Positions 18,543-28,263 of a DNA stretch of 64,000 bases are shown here, one piece after another. The notes below the pieces were generated by a model. It was not told the DNA's origin and searched no databases. It worked only from the letters and a program-made list of their open reading frames with translations. The position numbers were made by a program, and so were the translations under genes. Origin of the DNA: Saprospiraceae bacterium (GTDB lineage: Bacteria > Bacteroidota > Bacteroidia > Chitinophagales > Saprospiraceae); contig JANQHF010000066.1 of NCBI GenBank assembly GCA_028282725.1, positions 1 to 64,000 of the forward strand, given 5' to 3'. How positions within the stretch are numbered: the stretch's first letter is position 1; each line of letters opens with the position of its first letter.

Positions 18543-20957
18543 TCAATACATCATTTCTTCAAAGACCATTTCATAAATGATCTCCACAATATCTTCTGTC
18601 TGAGGTTTGGAATAGTAATCTCCATCATTTCCATAAGGTGTTCGATGTTCCTTGGCGCACAAGGTCCTTGGTTGGTCATCGAGAAATCTAAATCCACCTT
18701 GTTCTTCCAGGACTTGCTGCATCATAAAAGCTGAAGCTCCTCCCGGTACGTCTTCATCGACAAATAGAATCTTGTTTGTTTTTCTCAAAGAAGATACAAT
18801 CACTTGTTCGCTATCAAATGGTTGCAAGGTTTGAACATCAATTAACTCAACGGATATACCAAATTCTTTGACCTTTTTGACTGCCTTCATCGCATACCTG
18901 ACACAGCTGCCATAAGTGACCAGTGTGAGATGGTCGCCTCGGGTGAGGATTTCAGGAATTCCGAGCGGAACCGTATACTCTCCCATATTGCTCGGGAGCT
19001 TTTCTTTCAATCGATAACCATTCAGACATTCGATCACGAGACCGGGATCATTTCCTTTTAACAAGGTATTGTACATTCCCGCCGCCTGGACCATGTTGCG
19101 AGGTACAAGAATATGAATGCCCCGCAATGAGTGAATGAGCATGCCCATGGGAGATCCCGTGTGCCATATTCCCTCCAACCGGTGACCCCGGGTACGAATG
19201 ATCATAGGAACCTGCTGTTGACCCTTACTCCGATATCTCAGGGTTGCGACATCATCGGTCAAAAAAGGTAGTGCATACACGAGGTAGTCCAGATATTGGA
19301 TCTCAGCTATAGACTTCAAACCCCGCATAGCCAATCCGGCTCCTTGTCCAAGAATGGTCCATTCCCTGATGCCCGTGTCGAAAATTCTCGCTTCACCATA
19401 TTTAGCCTGCAGTCCCGCCATGCCTTGATTCACATCGCCGATCTGGCCTACGTCCTCTCCGAACGCAAACAAGTCAGGATGCTGACCAAAGGCCTTGTCA
19501 AAAAAGGTATTGATTATTTTGAATCCGGGTATCTCTTCAGATGATTCGTCGTATTCCGGATGTATAACAGGTACGAGAAGCGGCGATCGTTCATTGTCGG
19601 AAATGAGATTTGTTCCAAAATTCTGTTGCAACGAATCACTAATGCGTGCGATGAATTCCTTCAGGTATTCGGGGATCAGTACCTCCTGCGAATGTATTGA
19701 ATATGTCAATTGCCGTGCATTCTGAAGCACTTCACCCTTAGCCGGATATACGAGTTGTTCCAATTCTTTTCTCAGGTCAGCATTTGATTCCTGCTGTGCA
19801 TCATCCAGACGATTATATAGATTCAAAAGTTCTGTTCTGACCTCATTATTGGGCCCCTGGAATGTCTGCCACGCCTTTTTCTTTCTGTCGTTAACAAAGG
19901 TTCTTGCTTCTCTTTTCAGTTCCTCAATCCGCTCCTCTGACAGGATGTTATTGTCAATCATCCATTCCTGCATCTTGACAATACAATCAAATTCCTTTTC
20001 CCATTGCAATCTCTCCTTGCTCTTATATCGTTCGTGAGAACCGGAAGTGCTGTGCCCTTGCTGTTGCGTACAATTTTTAACATGGACCAGGGCCGGCATA
20101 TGTTTTTTTCTGACCTTTTTAGCGGCTCGTTCAAAAGTCAGGCACAGTTGAGGATAGTCATAAGCATCTACCGTGAAAAGTTCGATACCATTTCCCATTT
20201 CATCACGCAGGAATCCTTCAAGTGCCCGCGAAATACTACCCTTGACGGTCTGTTTTTCTACGGGTACGGATATTCCATAACCATCATCCCAGACTGCGAT
20301 CAATAAAGGGACTTTTTCAACGGCAGCGGCATTCAGCGCTTCCCAGAACACTCCCTCACTCGTACTGGCATCACCAATGGTGCAAAAACAAATCTCATTG
20401 CCTCTATCTGAAAACCTGCCATGAGTTTCTGAGAGATCTACTTCGCGATATTTCTTGGATGCAAAAGCCAGGCCCAGTGCTCTTCCCATATGACCTGCCG
20501 TACAACTAACCCCAACACTCGTATTATATCTTTTGGTATGATTGGTCCATTTCCCGTTATCCCGAACATAGGGAGTAGCAAAATGCCCCGTCATTTGTCT
20601 GCCACCACAAAATGGATCATTCTCAACATCGCTGTACAATTGAGCCAGAAATTCTTCGGGGGTCGATATCCCAAGGGCAAGCATCAGGGTGAGATCTCGA
20701 TAATAGCCAGCGCGGTGATCGCCTTTCCTGAACACCTTGGCCATTGCAAGCTGGGGAACTTCCTTTCCATCTGAAAAGACACCAAATTTTGCCTTGCCCG
20801 TAAGTACCTCCCTCCTGCCCTGCCAACTCAATTCTCTGCTCACGAGAGCAACCCAGAAATCACGGATCACCTCGTTGAGAAAACTCTTCTTCTTTCCGCC
20901 CTCCTTATACTTGAATTTGTTGAGAATGGGGCTTTGTAGGGTCTCAGGTAAGTTCAT
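18543..20957 (-). CDS. Fused alpha-beta 2-oxoacid dehydrogenase E1 (804 aa)
   Basis: A single polypeptide joins an E1-alpha-like thiamine-diphosphate domain and an E1-beta-like transketolase domain. The ThDP motif GDASTSEG...WDDG starts at residue 195. A charged linker follows around 330-430, and the beta part contains FGEDVGQIGDVNQGMAGL, RIFDTGIREWTILGQGAGLAMRG and the C-terminal domain VELIDVQTLQPFDSEQV. It should decarboxylate a 2-oxoacid and pass the acyl group to an E2 lipoyl domain, which is not encoded nearby. The alpha part is divergent from branched-chain E1, so the substrate is open. A TACTTTTG -7-like box (20979-20986) lies 22 nt upstream. A second, different E1 fusion occurs at 58386. 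Confidence 0.88.
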   Translation of the reverse strand: MNLPETLQSPILNKFKYKEGGKKKSFLNEVIRDFWVALVSRELSWQGRREVLTGKAKFGVFSDGKEVPQLAMAKVFRKGDHRAGYYRDLTLMLALGISTPEEFLAQLYSDVENDPFCGGRQMTGHFATPYVRDNGKWTNHTKRYNTSVGVSCTAGHMGRALGLAFASKKYREVDLSETHGRFSDRGNEICFCTIGDASTSEGVFWEALNAAAVEKVPLLIAVWDDGYGISVPVEKQTVKGSISRALEGFLRDEMGNGIELFTVDAYDYPQLCLTFERAAKKVRKKHMPALVHVKNCTQQQGHSTSGSHERYKSKERLQWEKEFDCIVKMQEWMIDNNILSEERIEELKREARTFVNDRKKKAWQTFQGPNNEVRTELLNLYNRLDDAQQESNADLRKELEQLVYPAKGEVLQNARQLTYSIHSQEVLIPEYLKEFIARISDSLQQNFGTNLISDNERSPLLVPVIHPEYDESSEEIPGFKIINTFFDKAFGQHPDLFAFGEDVGQIGDVNQGMAGLQAKYGEARIFDTGIREWTILGQGAGLAMRGLKSIAEIQYLDYLVYALPFLTDDVATLRYRSKGQQQVPMIIRTRGHRLEGIWHTGSPMGMLIHSLRGIHILVPRNMVQAAGMYNTLLKGNDPGLVIECLNGYRLKEKLPSNMGEYTVPLGIPEILTRGDHLTLVTYGSCVRYAMKAVKKVKEFGISVELIDVQTLQPFDSEQVIVSSLRKTNKILFVDEDVPGGASAFMMQQVLEEQGGFRFLDDQPRTLCAKEHRTPYGNDGDYYSKPQTEDIVEIIYEMVFEEMMY

Positions 20958-21145
20958 ACAGCCGAATTATTAGCACCACAAAAGTAAGTTTGTTTCTTCA
21001 TTTAATGAGTGCTTTATCTTTAAAGAGTCTGTGGAGAATCAGGTTCGGTAGTATTCCATAGGTTAACATATGAATAACAGTACCGTGTTTTACCGTGCTT
21101 TCAAGTCAGATGATAATTATATATCTTTGAATCATCAAAATACAT

Positions 21146-21604
21146 ATGATGAAGAAGTTTAACATAATGCTCGCGCTGTTCTTCTCAGTAGGCTTTCTTA
21201 CGCTGGGACAGGCACAGACTGACGACGTGATGGATGGCCCGGTAATGACTTTTGAAAGCCTGATCGTAGACTATGGAGAAATAGAACAACATTCTGATCC
21301 TTTGCGAAAAGCGAAGTTTACGAATACAGGAACAGCTCCTCTTGTCATTAAAAATGCGCGGGGAAGTTGTGGCTGCACTGTTCCAACCTATCCTAAAGAA
21401 CCGATCATGCCAGGTGAGTCAGCTGAAATTGAGATTCGGTATGATACAAAGCGCGTTGGAACCATCAATAAAACCGTTACAATTACGACAAACCAGGAAG
21501 GCGAGGCCGTCGTACTCAAAGTAACCGGAAAAATCAACCGGGCTGCTGCGGAAGAAAGCGTACCTAAGGCCAAAAATGGGCTGTTTAAAAGCGGAAACAA
21601 CTAA
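21146..21604 (+). CDS. DUF1573 secreted protein
   Basis: A 152-residue exported protein with a clear signal peptide (MMKKFNIMLALFFSVGFLTL, cleavage near AQA/QT) and one DUF1573 Ig-like beta-sandwich. Family features are DYGEIEQHSDPLRKAKFTNTGTAPLVI (start of the domain), the NARGSCGCTVPTYPKEPI cysteine pair CGC, GESAEIEIRYDTKRVGTINKTVTITTN and VLKVTGKI. The family is abundant in Bacteroidota and has no firm molecular role. It stands alone, with a strong terminator directly after the stop. Confidence 0.9.
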   Translation: MMKKFNIMLALFFSVGFLTLGQAQTDDVMDGPVMTFESLIVDYGEIEQHSDPLRKAKFTNTGTAPLVIKNARGSCGCTVPTYPKEPIMPGESAEIEIRYDTKRVGTINKTVTITTNQEGEAVVLKVTGKINRAAAEESVPKAKNGLFKSGNN

Positions 21605-21625
21605 CAAAGAGATATTTTTTATTCA

Positions 21626-21659
21626 AGCCGAAGAACTTTTTAGTTGTTCGGCTTTTTTT
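21626..21659 (+). terminator. Rho-independent terminator after DUF1573 gene
   Basis: Stem AGCCGAA (21626-21632) / TTCGGCT (21647-21653) extended by an inner AACT/AGTT pairing, followed by TTTTTT to 21659. It starts 22 nt after the stop codon and 20 nt before the yaaA start, so yaaA needs its own promoter or read-through. Confidence 0.85.
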
Positions 21660-21678
21660 ATTCTATAAATCCAAATTT

Positions 21679-22440
21679 ATGCTCGTTGTCATATCGCCAG
21701 CCAAATCCCTGAATCTTCAAAAACAAGATACTGATGATTTTACCATTCCCGCGTATCGGTCAGAAGCATACAAATTGGTGAAATCACTCAGAGAAAAGAA
21801 CAAAGAGGACCTGGTCAAATTAATGAATGTCAGTGAAAAGATTGCAACTGAGAACGTCAAAAGGTTTAAGTCTTTCAAACTCAGGCATGATGAAAAAAAC
21901 TCAAAAAGAGCCATCGATATGTTCATGGGTGATGTTTACCGGGGTCTCGATGTCCAGTCATTCTCGGATGAGGATTATGAGTTTGCACAGAAGCATCTTC
22001 GAATCCTTTCAGGTCTCTATGGCGTTCTGAGACCACTCGATCTCATCCAGCCGTACCGGTTGGAAATGGGAAGTCGGCTCAAGGTGGGAACGCATGGAAA
22101 CCTGTACCAGTTTTGGGATGGGAAAATCACCAAAATAATCAACAAGACATTAAAGGAATCAGGTAATGAATACCTTGTCAATCTGGCGAGCGATGAATAT
22201 TTCAAATCCATCCAAAAAAACAAAATCAAGGCGAAGGTTCTCACAATAGGCTTTAAAGAATATCATAACGGAACCTTAAAGTTCTTGTCTTTCAATGCAA
22301 AGGTGGCCAGGGGCAAGATGGCACGCTACATCATTAAGAATAATATCGAATCCGTAGAGGAAATCAAAGGCTTTGATGTAGACCGTTATTACTTTAGCGA
22401 AGAGCTTTCATCAGAGGAAAAATGGTTTTTTATCCGGTGA
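21679..22440 (+). CDS. yaaA: YaaA family peroxide-stress protein (UPF0246)
   Basis: The 253-residue protein begins with the family signature MLVVISPAKSLN and carries YRGLDVQSFSDEDYEFAQKHLRILSGLYGVLRPLDLIQPYRLEMG and NLASDEYFKSI, all hallmarks of the UPF0246/YaaA family. In E. coli, YaaA is cytoplasmic, binds DNA and limits intracellular iron and Fenton damage during hydrogen peroxide stress. That role is transferred by homology. Length equals the family norm (about 255). Confidence 0.95.
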   Translation: MLVVISPAKSLNLQKQDTDDFTIPAYRSEAYKLVKSLREKNKEDLVKLMNVSEKIATENVKRFKSFKLRHDEKNSKRAIDMFMGDVYRGLDVQSFSDEDYEFAQKHLRILSGLYGVLRPLDLIQPYRLEMGSRLKVGTHGNLYQFWDGKITKIINKTLKESGNEYLVNLASDEYFKSIQKNKIKAKVLTIGFKEYHNGTLKFLSFNAKVARGKMARYIIKNNIESVEEIKGFDVDRYYFSEELSSEEKWFFIR

Positions 22441-22557
22441 TGTTTTGAAGGTGGGAGGTGAGGAGTTATTCCTGAAGATTCGATTCATTTATCTATGATA
22501 TACCGTCTTTCTTCGATTATAAAAAGTGAGCCTCCGATTAATTGGTACATTTGGTCT

Positions 22558-22887
22558 ATGGACGCTCACGAATTATATGAGCATGCAAAGAATCGTGTAA
22601 AAACGAGAAAGAAGTTTTACTCCCACGTTGTAATATGGGTAGTGATGAGTGTTTTCTTCATCCTGCTCAATCTTTCGACCACAGACTACTTTTGGGCAAT
22701 ATTTCCCATTTTAGGTTGGGGGATTGGCGTTGCCTTCCATGGTATACAAGTCTACTCCAACGAATGGGAAGATGCAGAAGTAGAGCGGGAATTCGAAAGA
22801 TTGCGACACAAAAGAAGGGCCATGCATCCCGAAGAAGGTGATATAAAAGAAACCTCTGCCCGTTGGGACGAAAAGGACTTTGTCTGA
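22558..22887 (+). CDS. 2TM-domain protein
   Basis: A short protein (about 109 aa from the ATG at 22558, MDAHELYEHAKNRVKTRKKF) with two membrane helices (HVVIWVVMSVFFILLNL and FWAIFPILGWGIGVAFHGI). This is the layout of the 2TM domain family found at the N- or C-termini of Bacteroidota histidine kinases and as free proteins. The frame is open upstream to an ATG at 22495, but the conserved family start is MDAHELY. No function is assigned. Confidence 0.8.
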   Translation: MDAHELYEHAKNRVKTRKKFYSHVVIWVVMSVFFILLNLSTTDYFWAIFPILGWGIGVAFHGIQVYSNEWEDAEVEREFERLRHKRRAMHPEEGDIKETSARWDEKDFV

Positions 22888-22944
22888 TCACTATTTTGCT
22901 TAATCACAAGCAATGTCCATCTTTACCTATTAGATAGCAAAACG

Positions 22945-23802
22945 ATGTCATATAAATTTGAGCCAGGTCACCGACGTGATCGCATTCACGAGATCATATT
23001 TGAAGCTGACACGTTAGAGGGGAAAATATTTGATGTAGTTCTTCTCGTAATGATCATGGTGAGTATCATTGCCGTGGCGTGGGAAAGTCTTCCGACCCTG
23101 GATCCGGGTACCAAAAAAAGACTGTACAATCTCGAATGGCTCCTGACCATATTTTTTACTGTAGAATACTTCTTGAGGATCATCAGTGTGAAGAGGCCGA
23201 TGAAATATATAACCAGTTTCTATGGGGTTGTTGATTTGTTATCCATATTACCGACTTACCTGAGCATCATACTACCCGGATCAAATACATTTCTAGTCAT
23301 CCGGGCCTTGCGATTGCTCAGGCTTTTCAGGATTTTCAAAATGGCCAACTTCCTCATTCAGGGAGATATCCTCTTAAAATCCCTGAAATCATCGATGGCA
23401 AAAATCATCGTCTTCGTATACTTCATTCTGGTTATGGTCTGCATCTTCGGTGCTATAATGTACGTGGTGGAAGGACATGTCAATCCCGAATTTGACAGCA
23501 TTCCAAGAAGTATTTATTGGGCGATCGTAACCATAACAACCGTAGGATTTGGAGACATCACTCCCTCTACGGCTCTTGGACAGTTTCTTTCCGCGATCCT
23601 GATGATCACCGGTTATGCAGTTATAGCCGTACCTACAGGTATCATGAGTGCAGAAATATTCAAGAAACAAAGGAGGTTAATGAGATCCAACCGCATTTCC
23701 ACTCAAGCATGCAGATCTTGCAGCCTGGAAGGCCATGATGAAGATGCTGTCTATTGCAAATTTTGTGGAGACAAATTACATACCGACGATAACGATCGAT
23801 AA
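22945..23802 (+). CDS. Voltage-gated-type potassium channel with C-terminal zinc ribbon
   Basis: A 285-residue ion transport protein with six membrane segments. The S4-like helix VIRALRLLRLFRIFKM carries regularly spaced arginines, the pore helix follows, and the selectivity filter is TVGFGD (199-204), which predicts K+ selectivity. After S6 the tail is a rubredoxin-like/zinc-ribbon knuckle pair CRSC...CKFC (about residues 256-276). Such a metal-binding tail could be a redox or zinc sensor (inference). The stop codon directly abuts the convergent fabH stop with no spacer. Confidence 0.9.
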   Translation: MSYKFEPGHRRDRIHEIIFEADTLEGKIFDVVLLVMIMVSIIAVAWESLPTLDPGTKKRLYNLEWLLTIFFTVEYFLRIISVKRPMKYITSFYGVVDLLSILPTYLSIILPGSNTFLVIRALRLLRLFRIFKMANFLIQGDILLKSLKSSMAKIIVFVYFILVMVCIFGAIMYVVEGHVNPEFDSIPRSIYWAIVTITTVGFGDITPSTALGQFLSAILMITGYAVIAVPTGIMSAEIFKKQRRLMRSNRISTQACRSCSLEGHDEDAVYCKFCGDKLHTDDNDR

Positions 23803-24861
23803 TTACCACCGGATCAGTGCACTGCCCCAGGTAAAGCCGCTTCCAAAGGCCGCAAGACAGACCAGATCACCTTCGGAAATCTTTCCTTCATCTCTTGCTT
23901 CTGTAAGGGCAATCGGAACTGAGGCTGCAGTTGTATTGCCATACTTTTGAATGTTGTTGTACACCTGTTCGTCTTTGAGCCCTAAAATTCGCTGGACAAA
24001 TTGAGCAATTCTCAAATTCGCCTGGTGAGGGATCAACATATCTATATCTCCCGGATTCTTACCGACTTTTTTCAGCGCCTCCGTGATTACCTCGGGAAAT
24101 TTCTTTACAGCTGTCTTAAAGACCAAAGGTCCATTCATATTTGGGTAGATCAGATGATCATCGATCATTTTTTGTGTGATATAAATTCCTCCGGGATCTG
24201 ATTCTGAGGGAAAGCCAAACTTTTCTTTACCCAGGTGATGCCCTCCATGAGAACCAGGAGTAATCATGGCCAATTCCTCGGCATTGGTACCATTTGCGTG
24301 TAAATGGGTCGTCAGGATTCCCTTTGATTCATCCTCAGTGGGTTGAAGGATGGCAGCACCGGCACCATCTCCAAAAATTACTGTGACATTTCTTCCCCTC
24401 GTGTGAAAATCCAATCCCATACTGTGCATCTCGGACCCGACGAGCAATACATTTTTATACATCCCTGTCTTCACAAATTGGTCTGCAACCGATAACCCAT
24501 ACAGAAATCCAGAACATTGATTACGTATATCCAAAGCACCCACCTCCTGGTCAGTAATACCAAGTTCTCTTTGTACCAGAACCCCGCACCCCGGAAAGAA
24601 ATAATCAGGACTGAGCGTTGCAAAAATGATGAAGTCAACCTCACTTTTATCTATGCCTGCATCATCAATTGCCCTTTGGGCAGCTATAGCTCCCATGGTA
24701 GTGGTCGTCTCCTCATGTTTGATTGCATACCTTCTCTCTTTTATACCTGTACGCTCCTGGATCCACTCGTCCGTGGTGTCCATATATTGAGTAAGCTCAT
24801 CATTGCTTACCACCGTTTCCGGCAAGTAATAGCCGAGACCAGCAATTTTCGTATTGAACAT
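23803..24861 (-). CDS. fabH: Beta-ketoacyl-ACP synthase III (FabH-type)
   Basis: FabH condenses acetyl-CoA (or a branched primer) with malonyl-ACP to start fatty acid synthesis. The 352-residue protein has the thiolase fold with active-site Cys116 in DIRNQCSGFLYG, the histidine in IPHQANLRI and the asparagine in YGNTTAASVPIAL, giving the complete Cys-His-Asn triad. The N-terminal AGLGYYLPETVVSNDEL is typical. The family also includes ketosynthases used in other pathways, and the lack of plsX or other fab neighbours means the gene name is by similarity. Confidence 0.9.
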   Translation of the reverse strand: MFNTKIAGLGYYLPETVVSNDELTQYMDTTDEWIQERTGIKERRYAIKHEETTTTMGAIAAQRAIDDAGIDKSEVDFIIFATLSPDYFFPGCGVLVQRELGITDQEVGALDIRNQCSGFLYGLSVADQFVKTGMYKNVLLVGSEMHSMGLDFHTRGRNVTVIFGDGAGAAILQPTEDESKGILTTHLHANGTNAEELAMITPGSHGGHHLGKEKFGFPSESDPGGIYITQKMIDDHLIYPNMNGPLVFKTAVKKFPEVITEALKKVGKNPGDIDMLIPHQANLRIAQFVQRILGLKDEQVYNNIQKYGNTTAASVPIALTEARDEGKISEGDLVCLAAFGSGFTWGSALIRW

Positions 24862-24975
24862 ATTCGGTTCAGATTTTCAGCAATATAAAAAATCCTGTTC
24901 TTCCATTTACTCGGCGTCGAGCTGTTTCATTCAAATGACGGTTATAAATCCAAAAAATATGATATTTGCACTGCT

Positions 24976-25026
24976 TATGTCCGGATGGAAAAGATTGAAG
25001 TCTCTATGCTGACACATCCGGACATA
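24976..25026. other. Large stem-loop with 12-bp perfect arms
   Basis: TATGTCCGGATG (24976-24987) and CATCCGGACATA (25015-25026) are perfect reverse complements separated by 27 nt. The element lies between the divergent fabH and DUF5686 genes, 110 nt before the latter. No T-tract follows on the plus strand, so it is not an ordinary terminator. It could be a protein-binding operator or a leader RNA structure. Confidence 0.6.
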
Positions 25027-25135
25027 TCAACCAAAATTTTATTCTTTATTCTATCATTTTCCACATTTCATCCGTTATATAATCTATGTCATTTGGCATT
25101 GGACGAACATTTTTGTCTTAATATCTACTGAATTC

Positions 25136-27700
25136 ATGAATATTTCTATTCGAGTATTTACTTTGATGGTGAGTTTGTTGTATGCAAGTACAGCCTTCAG
25201 CCAGGGAGTTACCAAGGTTTCCGGGACTGTTTTTGAAGACAAGACCGGCAGTCCCATGGCATTTGTAGATGTATATTTCAAAGGGACGAGTGTCGGGACA
25301 TCTACTGACCTAGACGGAAAATTTGAAATCCAATCCAGATTCGTATCGGATTCATTGTGTGCAACATTTCTTGGCTTTAATGAAGTGTGCTACAGGATTA
25401 AGCAGGAGCAACGGACGAGCAACATTAAGTATCGTCTACAGGAAAAGGACTTAAGACTAAAAAATGTCATCGTTGTTGCCAAAAAAGGCAGGTACCGCAA
25501 GAAAAACAATCCGGCCGTCGAGCTCATGCGGAAGGTGATTGCCAATAAGAAGATCAATCGCCTTGAAGGAAGGGAGTATTATTCATTCGAGCAGCATGAG
25601 AAAATTCAGCTCGATATCAATAACATCACGGAAGAATTCAAGAATCGACGGATCTTCAATAGTTTCGATCTCCTGTGGGATTACCTCGATACGTCCTATG
25701 TGAATGGAAAGATCTATCTGCCTGTTTTCTTGCGGGAAGTCCTGAGTGATGTTTATTATCGCCAAAGTCCCGAATCCAGAAAAGAATATCAGAAATCCAT
25801 TAAGCTGACGAAGTTTGACGAACAAATGGATGACAAAAGCATCAATGATGTCGTTGAATTCCTGTATAAGGACATCGACATTTATGATAATACTGTCCCT
25901 TTGCTGGACCATAGTTTTGTTAGCCCTATTTCACCATTGGCGCTCAATTTTTATCGCTTCTATATCCTGGATACGCTAGATGTAAATGGCATCAATAGCA
26001 TCCGGCTTGGCTTCATACCAAAGAATAAAGCAAACTTTGGATTTACAGGGGATCTTTATGTCTCTAATGATGAGAAACATGCCGTTACGCGTGCTGATTT
26101 TGGGATCATCGGGGATATCCATTTGAATTTCGTCAATGACCTCAGGGTGAACCAGGATTTTGAACCATTAGAGGATGGAACCTATATACTGACAAGGGAT
26201 GAATTGGTTGTGGATTATGGCATTGCGAAGAATGGAGTGGGATTCTATGGGACAAGAACGGTCGGTTATAAAGACTTTAATTTTGATCCGGCCCCTGATC
26301 CGGGAGTCTATAATCATCTGGAAAAGGTAATCATCGCAAAAGATGCCTATGACTATAATGAGGAGTGGTGGGATGAAAACCGCATTGTAGATCTGACCAC
26401 CACACAGGAAGATCTCTATGACATGATCGATACGCTGATCACCTTGCCCGCATATAAACGGCTGATTACGGGTATAAGAATTCTAACTACAGGTTATGTT
26501 CCTTTCAAAAAATTCGATATGGGACCTTTACCCACTTTTTACAGTTATAACCAAATTGAGGGCTCAAGAGTCCGGATGGGTTTTGAAACCAATTTGAATT
26601 TTGACAGGAATATTTTGATCGATGGATATGCCGCCTATGGATTCAGGGATAAAGCATGGAAATACAGGGGCGCAGTGACCTATAGCTTTAACGAGGATTG
26701 GAAGCGAAATCCCAGACATTATTTGCGATTGATCTATCAAAATGAAGTGCTTTTCCCGGGTCAGGAATTGACCTTTGTCCAGCAGGATAATATCCTTTTA
26801 TCCTTCAGACGGGGTGCCACTGATAAGATGTTTTTTGAGCGTGAATTGAAACTCGATTATACCCGAGAATCTCCCGGTTTTGCGATAGACTTCAACTTTA
26901 ATGACAAGAACAGGCGGCCTTACGGGAACCTGCAGTTGAACTACCTCGACGAAAACGGCGAACCTGCTATTTTACAGGATATTGAAACAACGACCTTTGG
27001 CGTTGGCATTGAAATTTCACCCAACAAACAATTTATCCAGGGACGACAATACCGTAGACCCATTATCAACGAATATCCCATTTGGAATTTCAGATACGAA
27101 ACTTCCGTAAAAGGTTTGTTGGGAAGTAATTACAGCTACCACAAGTTGGAATTCGGTTTCTTCAAGAGATTCAATATGAGCATCCTCGGACATAGTAATT
27201 TTGGCCTGAGGGCTGCCAAAATGTGGGGGGATGTACCCTACACAGAACTATTTATTCCACCGGCCAATCAATCTTTTTCATATCAGCGAGAGACATTCAA
27301 CATGATGAATTTCCTTGAGTTTGTCAGCGATCAGCAGGTATTTGTGCGAATTGAACACTTTTTCAAAGGATTCTTCTTCAATCGCATCCCTCTCTTCAAG
27401 AAATTAAAACTAAGGGAAGTTGCCAGCTTCAAGATGGTATACGGCTCGCTTAGAGATAGCAATAACCCCAATCTCACTCCCGGCATCCCTACCTTCGATA
27501 CCACCACGGATGATGCTCCCCTGACTTATTTGTTCACTGACGGCCCATACATGGAGGGAAGTGTCGGCGTAACCAACATTTTCAGGGTACTGAGGCTGGA
27601 TCTTGTCAAACGATTTAATTATCTCGACAATCCGAATGTACCCTCTTTGTTTGGCACCAGAGGTCTGGGCCTCAGAGCTCGATTTAAAGTGGAATTTTAA
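25136..27700 (+). CDS. DUF5686 / carboxypeptidase-regulatory-like outer-membrane protein
   Basis: The 854-residue protein has a signal peptide (MNISIRVFTLMVSLLYASTAFS) and a CarboxypepD_reg-like/CNA-B domain (about 28-100: VSGTVFEDKTGSPMAFVDVYFKGTSVGTSTDLDGKF, the segment that precedes many SusC/TonB receptors). A long DUF5686 region follows, rich in alternating aromatic and polar beta-strands and ending FGTRGLGLRARFKVEF, consistent with an outer-membrane barrel terminus. The family is Bacteroidota-specific and of unknown function. It is probably co-transcribed with the DUF4833 gene 41 nt downstream. Confidence 0.88.
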   Translation: MNISIRVFTLMVSLLYASTAFSQGVTKVSGTVFEDKTGSPMAFVDVYFKGTSVGTSTDLDGKFEIQSRFVSDSLCATFLGFNEVCYRIKQEQRTSNIKYRLQEKDLRLKNVIVVAKKGRYRKKNNPAVELMRKVIANKKINRLEGREYYSFEQHEKIQLDINNITEEFKNRRIFNSFDLLWDYLDTSYVNGKIYLPVFLREVLSDVYYRQSPESRKEYQKSIKLTKFDEQMDDKSINDVVEFLYKDIDIYDNTVPLLDHSFVSPISPLALNFYRFYILDTLDVNGINSIRLGFIPKNKANFGFTGDLYVSNDEKHAVTRADFGIIGDIHLNFVNDLRVNQDFEPLEDGTYILTRDELVVDYGIAKNGVGFYGTRTVGYKDFNFDPAPDPGVYNHLEKVIIAKDAYDYNEEWWDENRIVDLTTTQEDLYDMIDTLITLPAYKRLITGIRILTTGYVPFKKFDMGPLPTFYSYNQIEGSRVRMGFETNLNFDRNILIDGYAAYGFRDKAWKYRGAVTYSFNEDWKRNPRHYLRLIYQNEVLFPGQELTFVQQDNILLSFRRGATDKMFFERELKLDYTRESPGFAIDFNFNDKNRRPYGNLQLNYLDENGEPAILQDIETTTFGVGIEISPNKQFIQGRQYRRPIINEYPIWNFRYETSVKGLLGSNYSYHKLEFGFFKRFNMSILGHSNFGLRAAKMWGDVPYTELFIPPANQSFSYQRETFNMMNFLEFVSDQQVFVRIEHFFKGFFFNRIPLFKKLKLREVASFKMVYGSLRDSNNPNLTPGIPTFDTTTDDAPLTYLFTDGPYMEGSVGVTNIFRVLRLDLVKRFNYLDNPNVPSLFGTRGLGLRARFKVEF

Positions 27701-27741
27701 TCTGAAAAACCAGTACCTTTGAACGTCTTTGATGTTCGGGA

Positions 27742-28263
27742 ATGAAATATGAACTAAAGAAAAAACGATACGTAGATCCCGGGTCTACCGGAAGGCCGGA
27801 ATGGTATCCCATTCCTCCCCAGGACAGCGATCTCCTGTTCTTTATCCAAAGAAATCAAAACCAGGATGCTATTGTCTACCGGGTAAATCGCACTCCGGAG
27901 GGCTTAATCAATGAGCATCTTCCTATGGACGCTTATTGGATCAGGTTTACAGAAGGTGGTGTTCGGACTGAGCTCAATGTCTTACAAAACAAATTGGCTT
28001 TTGGCTATGATTCCGATAAGATCAATAATGACCTGTACAGATTTCACTTTGTATCATACAAGGAAATCACATTTTATATACACAGAACCAATGATGAAAA
28101 CTTCAAAGTAATCTACCAAAGAGATGGAAGAAATGTGGTGTTGAAAAACATTTACGTCTACGCCGTGGAATTCGGTGTATTCCCAGATGTTAAGTATATA
28201 GAAATATTTGGAGAAGACCTGGATAGCGGATTGGCGGATTATCAAAAACTAACAGTTGAATAA
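27742..28263 (+). CDS. DUF4833 protein
   Basis: A 173-residue protein matching the Bacteroidota DUF4833 family: PIPPQDSDLLFFIQRNQNQDAIVYRVN, MDAYWIRFTEGG and LNVLQNKLAFGYDSDKI are typical. I see no signal peptide in the present frame and no catalytic motif. The stop overlaps the start of the fatty acid hydroxylase gene by one base (TAATG), so the two are translationally coupled. Its association with sphingolipid genes is positional only. Confidence 0.8.
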   Translation: MKYELKKKRYVDPGSTGRPEWYPIPPQDSDLLFFIQRNQNQDAIVYRVNRTPEGLINEHLPMDAYWIRFTEGGVRTELNVLQNKLAFGYDSDKINNDLYRFHFVSYKEITFYIHRTNDENFKVIYQRDGRNVVLKNIYVYAVEFGVFPDVKYIEIFGEDLDSGLADYQKLTVE

